16,695 bases of DNA, taken from contig JAGLEW010000066.1 in the NCBI GenBank assembly GCA_023144875.1, positions 1 to 16,695 on the forward strand, given 5' to 3'. The translations under genes were made by a program, and so were the position numbers. A model generated the notes under the pieces. That model did no database searches and was not told the origin of the DNA. It was given only the letters and a program-made list of their open reading frames with translations. This document shows, one piece after another, positions 12,913 through 16,695 of the stretch (position 1 is its first letter; the number at the start of each line of letters is the position of its first letter). The stretch comes from Methylococcales bacterium (GTDB lineage Bacteria > Pseudomonadota > Gammaproteobacteria > Methylococcales > Methylomonadaceae).

Positions 12913-14547
12913 ATGAATATAAAAACCATTACCAGTACTCCTTATAATGATCAAAAACCAGGGACATCAGGCCTAAGAAAAAAAGTGGCTATTTTTAAAA
13001 AACCACATTATTTGGCCAATTTTGTGCAGTCCGTTTTTGATAGCTTGGACAATTGTCACGGAAAGAGTTTAGTCCTTGGTGGCGACGGGCGCTATTACAA
13101 CCGTGATGCCCTACAAATTATTATAAAAATTGCCATTGCCAATGGCTTTAAAGAGTTGATTATTGGGCAAGGCGGCTTATTATCAACCCCCGCGGTGTCA
13201 CATTTAATTCGCTTAAATAAAGCCTATGGTGGATTGGTGTTATCAGCCAGCCATAACCCAGGCGGCGAAACCGAAGATTTTGGCATTAAATACAATATTG
13301 ACAATGGCGGCCCTGCCCCTGAAAAGCTCACGGATGCTATTTTCAACCGCAGTTTGGAAATTACCAACTATAAATTAGCGGAGATAGAGACCATTGATTT
13401 AGACACCCAAGCTCAATTTAAAATTGAAGATGTTAACATTAGAATCGTTGATTCAGTCACGGATTACGCACAATTAATGACAAATTTGTTTGATTTTGAG
13501 TTAATTAAACACGCTATAAATTCAGGCACAATCACATTGTGTTTTGACGCTATGCACGCCATTACAGGGCCTTATGCAAAACGCATTTTTGAACAAATGT
13601 TAGGTGCATCCGAAGGCAGTGTAATTAACGGTATTCCACTGGAAGATTTTGGTGGTGGGCATCCTGATCCTAACTTGGTTCATGCCAAAGAATTAGCCAC
13701 ACTAATGTTTAACGATGGAGCGCCTGTGTTTGCGGCGGCATCTGACGGGGATGGTGATCGGAATATGATTTTGGGGGATAATATTTTTGTCACCCCAAGT
13801 GATAGTTTGGCAATTATGGCGGCAAATGCACAACATATTCCTGCTTACGCGGATGGTATTAGCGGTGTCGCACGTTCAATGCCGACCAGTCAAGCGGTTG
13901 ATCGCGTTGCGAAAGCGTATAATTTACCTTGTTTTGAAACCCCGACAGGCTGGAAGTTTTTTGGTAATTTATTAGATTCCGATAAAATTACCCTGTGTGG
14001 TGAAGAAAGTTTTGGTTCAAGTTCCAATCATGTGCGTGAAAAAGATGGCTTATGGGCGGTCTTATTTTGGCTGAATTTAATTGCTAAAAGAAAACAATCC
14101 GTCATGGAAATTGTACATGAACATTGGAAAGAATTTGGGCGTGATATATACAGCCGTCATGATTATGAAGCGGTTGATAGTGAAATTGCCAATAAAATTT
14201 TTGATCATCTTCGTGAATTATTACCCACATTATCCGATAAAATCTTTGGGGATTATGTCGTCAGCTATGCGGATGAATTTAGCTATAAAGACCCCGTTGA
14301 TCAAAGTATTAGCGAACAACAAGGCATACGTATTGGCTTTGAAAATGGTTCTCGCATTGTCTTCCGTCTCTCAGGCACAGGCACTGTCGGGGCAACCTTA
14401 CGAATTTATTTAGAAAAATTTTCGAAAGACTCGAACGCTCATCAACAAGAACCACAACAAGCCTTAGCTGATTTGATAGACTTGGCGGAGCAGTTCTGTG
14501 AAATTAAACAACGCACAGGCCGTACTGAAGCGACCGTTATTACCTAA
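12913..14547 (+). CDS. pgm: Alpha-D-glucose-phosphate-specific phosphoglucomutase
   Basis: Interconverts glucose 1-phosphate and glucose 6-phosphate, linking central metabolism to glycogen and sugar nucleotides; cytoplasmic. The 544-residue length and motifs match the family. TSTPYNDQKPGTSGLRKKV opens domain 1. SASHNPGG carries the phosphoserine, Ser113. DGDGDRN (Asp278, Asp280, Asp282) is the magnesium loop. TGWKFFGNL and CGEESFG (362-368) are the sugar-binding segments. RLSGTGTVGATLRIYLE starting at Arg485 is the phosphate-binding loop of domain 4, close to the usual RLSGTGSSGATIR. All catalytic elements are present. It stands alone: the transpeptidase is divergent upstream and a long hairpin lies downstream, with no glycogen genes beside it in this window. 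Confidence 0.97.
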   Translation: MNIKTITSTPYNDQKPGTSGLRKKVAIFKKPHYLANFVQSVFDSLDNCHGKSLVLGGDGRYYNRDALQIIIKIAIANGFKELIIGQGGLLSTPAVSHLIRLNKAYGGLVLSASHNPGGETEDFGIKYNIDNGGPAPEKLTDAIFNRSLEITNYKLAEIETIDLDTQAQFKIEDVNIRIVDSVTDYAQLMTNLFDFELIKHAINSGTITLCFDAMHAITGPYAKRIFEQMLGASEGSVINGIPLEDFGGGHPDPNLVHAKELATLMFNDGAPVFAAASDGDGDRNMILGDNIFVTPSDSLAIMAANAQHIPAYADGISGVARSMPTSQAVDRVAKAYNLPCFETPTGWKFFGNLLDSDKITLCGEESFGSSSNHVREKDGLWAVLFWLNLIAKRKQSVMEIVHEHWKEFGRDIYSRHDYEAVDSEIANKIFDHLRELLPTLSDKIFGDYVVSYADEFSYKDPVDQSISEQQGIRIGFENGSRIVFRLSGTGTVGATLRIYLEKFSKDSNAHQQEPQQALADLIDLAEQFCEIKQRTGRTEATVIT

Positions 14548-14593
14548 GCTACCATTATGACGTAGACTAAACCCAATGTCAGGCATCAACGGA

Positions 14594-14647
14594 AAAGGGG
14601 GACAATATGGTTTGTAATCAATCTAAAAACCATCAATTGCCCCCTTT
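14594..14647. repeat. 54-base imperfect palindrome after pgm
   Basis: AAAGGGGG (14594-14601) pairs with CCCCCTTT (14640-14647). After a one-base bulge, CAAT pairs with ATTG (14636-14639). After a two-base bulge on the other side, ATGGTTT (14607-14613) pairs with AAACCAT (14627-14633), leaving a 13-base loop. That is 19 base pairs. Only three Ts end the 3' arm, so it is not a textbook terminator. It could terminate pgm, act in the leader of the next gene, or be a small mobile palindromic repeat. A second small hairpin, CGCC-AAAA-GGCG, follows at 14662-14673, just before the next gene. Confidence 0.7.
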
Positions 14648-14690
14648 CGAGAAATTTGTAACGCCAAAAGGCGAGTGAGAATAAATCATC

Positions 14691-15074
14691 ATGTTAAATA
14701 AAAAAATAATCCTATTATCACTATTAATATACTCAGGTTTTACAACCGCTACCGAATCTAAAAGTGTCTGGAATGCCACTTCGTTAACCCCTGAAGTGAT
14801 GAAAAAAATTCAATCATCACAGTTAACATATAAAAAATGCGTAATTCAAGAAATGAAAAAACCGCCTTATGCCAAACAAGAAAGCCGTAAAGCAACAGGT
14901 AATATTATTAAAAAATGCGAGCCTGTTTTAAGCAAAATGCGGGATGTGTACTTAAAAGTTAAAGTCCCAAGCGTTATTGCCGATCGACACTTGAAAAAAA
15001 TGCGTATCCAAATTACTCGTAAATTATTACAAGAATTGATGTTTAGAGAAGCCTCTAAAAAAGCAGGAAAATAG
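14691..15074 (+). CDS. Hypothetical small exported protein
   Basis: A 127-residue protein that I do not recognise. It begins with a clear signal peptide (Lys at 4-5, hydrophobic IILLSLLIYSGF), with likely cleavage near Thr-Ala-Thr-Glu around residue 20. The mature protein is basic and mostly helical, rich in Lys, with two cysteines (Cys50 and Cys76) flanking a QEMKKPPYAKQESRKATGNI segment and probably disulfide-bonded. It ends two bases before the DUF2760 gene, which overlaps the Hsp70 gene, so the three look like one operon and the protein may act on the periplasmic side of the same system. The ribosome binding site is poor (AGTGAGA about a dozen bases upstream). A hairpin precedes it. Confidence 0.75.
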   Translation: MLNKKIILLSLLIYSGFTTATESKSVWNATSLTPEVMKKIQSSQLTYKKCVIQEMKKPPYAKQESRKATGNIIKKCEPVLSKMRDVYLKVKVPSVIADRHLKKMRIQITRKLLQELMFREASKKAGK

Positions 15075-15076
15075 TT

Positions 15077-15745
15077 ATGAATCCTACCAATTATGCCATT
15101 GATTTGGCGCTAAAACCGACTACATTTGATCTATGGCATGTGTGTCTTTTAGGAACGGTCGCTCTATTGGCACTATTACTCATTATGGTACTTTTTTTCT
15201 GGGCTTTCTCGTTAAGCCGTTCTAAAAAACAAATGTCAGTACCTGGTATGCCTGAAGTGATTGTAAAAGAAATTCCCGTTGAACGAATTATTGAAGTTGA
15301 AAAAATAGTCGAGGTGGAAAAAATAGTTGAAGCGCCTACACCAGAGCCTGTTGTTTTGAAAGAAGTGTCCAGTGACGCGGCGTTACAACTTTTAGGTTTA
15401 TTTCAAAAAGAAGCGCGTTTTATTGATTTTATTAACGAAGAATTAGCCGCTTATAGTGATGCCGATGTGGGTGTAGCGGCGCGCGTGGTACATGAAGGTT
15501 GTAATAAAGTCATGGAATCACATTTTAAGTTAAGCCCGATTCGAGCAGAAACTGAAGGGACAAAATTAACCTTACAAAAAGGTTTTGATGCCACTAAAGT
15601 ACGTTTAACAGGTAATGTGGTCGGGAATGCGCCATTTTCAGGGGAATTAATTCATCGAGGCTGGCAAGTATCTAAAGCCAATTTACCAAAATTAACCGAA
15701 AGTTATAATGTTAATGTCCTTGCCGCTGCTGAGGTAGAGCTATGA
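15077..15745 (+). CDS. DUF2760 membrane-anchored protein
   Basis: The 222-residue protein has one transmembrane segment at about 22-45, followed by a linker and a soluble domain. Residues 68-85 hold three tandem VE(R/K)I(I/V)E-type repeats, a likely extended helix or short coiled coil that spaces the domain from the membrane. From about 98 to 205 the sequence (DAALQLLGLFQKEARFIDFINEEL, YSDADVGVAARVVHEGC, VRLTGNVVGNAPFSGELIHRGWQVSKANLP) matches the DUF2760 family as I recall it. AGGA precedes the ATG. Its TGA overlaps the ATG of the Hsp70 gene (ATGA), indicating translational coupling. DUF2760 genes are often found beside Hsp70-family genes; the biochemical function is not known. Confidence 0.9.
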   Translation: MNPTNYAIDLALKPTTFDLWHVCLLGTVALLALLLIMVLFFWAFSLSRSKKQMSVPGMPEVIVKEIPVERIIEVEKIVEVEKIVEAPTPEPVVLKEVSSDAALQLLGLFQKEARFIDFINEELAAYSDADVGVAARVVHEGCNKVMESHFKLSPIRAETEGTKLTLQKGFDATKVRLTGNVVGNAPFSGELIHRGWQVSKANLPKLTESYNVNVLAAAEVEL

Positions 15746-16695
15746 AAATGAAGGGTTTGTTTGGCAATGCCAAAAAAGAAGAGACCGTTGAAGAAAAAAT
15801 GGAATCTATTACAAAAAAGACAGAACCAGTGGTAGAAAAAACACCTCCTAAGAAAGCGGTAAAGAAACCTATTAAAAGTAAAACGGAAAAAGAAATGAAA
15901 AAGGAAGAAGTACCAAAGACGGAGACCAAGATAAAAACAGAGGTTAAACCCGATGATGGCGCTGCGCACTTTTCAGTCGGCATTGATTTAGGGACGACCC
16001 ATTGTGTTTTATCCTATGTCGATTTAAACGCAACCGATGATGATCATCTGGAACAGCAGGTGATGGCGATTCCACAATTAACCTCGGCTGGAACCGTTGA
16101 AGATAAATCTCAATTACCATCCTTTCTATATTTAGCCCATGAAGCTGAAATGAATGAGGGTGATAAAGCATTACCGTGGTCAAAAAATCCTGACAACTTA
16201 GTCGGCGAAATTGCACGAACTATGGGGGCTAAAACGCCGATTCGATTAGTATCTAGCGCAAAAAGTTGGCTTTGTCATGCAGGAATTGATTGTAAAAAAC
16301 CAATTTTACCTGCGGAATCGCCTGATGAAATTGAACGAATTTCACCTTTTCAAGCAACCGTTGCCTATTTAGAACACATTGAACAGGCATGGAAAGCACA
16401 CTACCCGCATTCACCGTTGTCACAACAAAATCTTACCATTACCGTTCCCGCCTCTTTTGACCCTTCAGCGCGTGAATTAACCGTTGAAGCAGCGCGTAAA
16501 ATAGGTTTAAATCAAGCGATTTTATTGGAAGAACCGCAATCGGCTTTGTATAGTTGGATTGAAAACAGCGAAGGCGATTGGCGAAACCATGTCTCCATTG
16601 GTGATATTATTTTGGTCATTGATGTCGGGGGTGGTACCACGGATTTATCTTTAATTGCGGTGACCGAGCAAGAAGGAAATTTGGAGTTAACCCGT
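15742..16695 (+). CDS. Hsp70-family chaperone with a charged N-terminal extension (partial)
   Basis: An open frame of 318 codons runs from an ATG at 15742 through the right edge; the 3' end is missing. The actin-like ATPase fold starts at VGIDLGTTHCVLSYVD, with the phosphate-1 loop at 80-86. ITVPASFDPSARELTVEAARKIGL and LLEEPQSALYSW follow, and the phosphate-2 motif VIDVGGGTTDLSLIAV begins near 292. These identify the Hsp70 family but not DnaK itself: the sequence between phosphate-1 and phosphate-2 differs, and DnaK starts its ATPase fold within the first few residues. Here 79 residues precede it, strongly rich in Lys and Glu and probably disordered. The ATGA overlap with DUF2760 indicates coupled synthesis. 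The expected C-terminal substrate-binding part lies outside the window. Confidence 0.92.
   Translation, partial: MKMKGLFGNAKKEETVEEKMESITKKTEPVVEKTPPKKAVKKPIKSKTEKEMKKEEVPKTETKIKTEVKPDDGAAHFSVGIDLGTTHCVLSYVDLNATDDDHLEQQVMAIPQLTSAGTVEDKSQLPSFLYLAHEAEMNEGDKALPWSKNPDNLVGEIARTMGAKTPIRLVSSAKSWLCHAGIDCKKPILPAESPDEIERISPFQATVAYLEHIEQAWKAHYPHSPLSQQNLTITVPASFDPSARELTVEAARKIGLNQAILLEEPQSALYSWIENSEGDWRNHVSIGDIILVIDVGGGTTDLSLIAVTEQEGNLELTR

Noticed and set aside
13787..14413. Two additional plus-strand frames inside pgm
   Set aside because: Both overlap conserved phosphoglucomutase motifs in the correct frame and encode nothing recognisable.
15703..16216. Three minus-strand open frames of about 90 codons opposite the DUF2760 end and the Hsp70 start
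   Set aside because: They are antisense shadows of the Lys/Glu-rich Hsp70 extension, which reads as Phe/Leu-rich sequence on the other strand. The plus-strand frame has the motifs and the coupled start.

Overview
The window is AT-rich, densely packed chromosomal DNA from a gammaproteobacterium. The evidence is a Vfr/CRP-type regulator with the gammaproteobacterial recognition helix, a coaBC/radC neighbourhood, an Lpp-like alanine-zipper lipoprotein beside a YkuD transpeptidase, HemJ, YaaA, and a DUF2760-Hsp70 pair. Leucine is very often TTA and several starts are GTG. The lineage cannot be fixed from this sequence; a sulfur-oxidising or methanotrophic lineage is only a guess. No rRNA, tRNA, CRISPR array or intact mobile element is visible.

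Layout. (a) 1-1050: about 640 bases with no supportable gene, then a frameshifted, truncated DDE transposase remnant (646-1029). (b) 1052-6431, accessory-looking: a minus-strand PD-(D/E)XK-like protein, then on the plus strand a GH19-type lysozyme/chitinase-like enzyme and a single-module C-A-PCP-TE nonribosomal peptide synthetase with a cysteine in the thioesterase nucleophile position. (c) 6424-8962, minus strand: crp-like regulator, hemJ, yaaA and ribA in transcription order. ribA overlaps the NRPS tail to tail by 8 bases. (d) 9191-11170: coaBC (minus) faces away from radC (plus). A 20-codon ORF with a strong Shine-Dalgarno sequence precedes radC, and its stop overlaps the radC ATG. (e) 11224-12839, minus strand, envelope genes: a membrane-anchored unknown, an Lpp-like lipoprotein and a lipoprotein L,D-transpeptidase. 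(f) 12913-14547: phosphoglucomutase, followed by a long hairpin. (g) 14691 to the right edge: a small exported protein, a DUF2760 membrane protein and an Hsp70 with a 79-residue Lys/Glu-rich N-terminal extension, spaced and overlapped as an operon. The Hsp70 runs off the window.

How genes may work together. The transpeptidase could attach the Lpp-like lipoprotein, through its C-terminal lysine, to peptidoglycan. DUF2760 and Hsp70 are translationally coupled and probably form a membrane-associated chaperone unit. The NRPS has no other biosynthetic gene beside it here, so its donor substrate must come from elsewhere. The accessory genes and less common features (NRPS, GH19 enzyme, radC leader ORF, extended Hsp70, several long inverted repeats) are the parts most worth following up.
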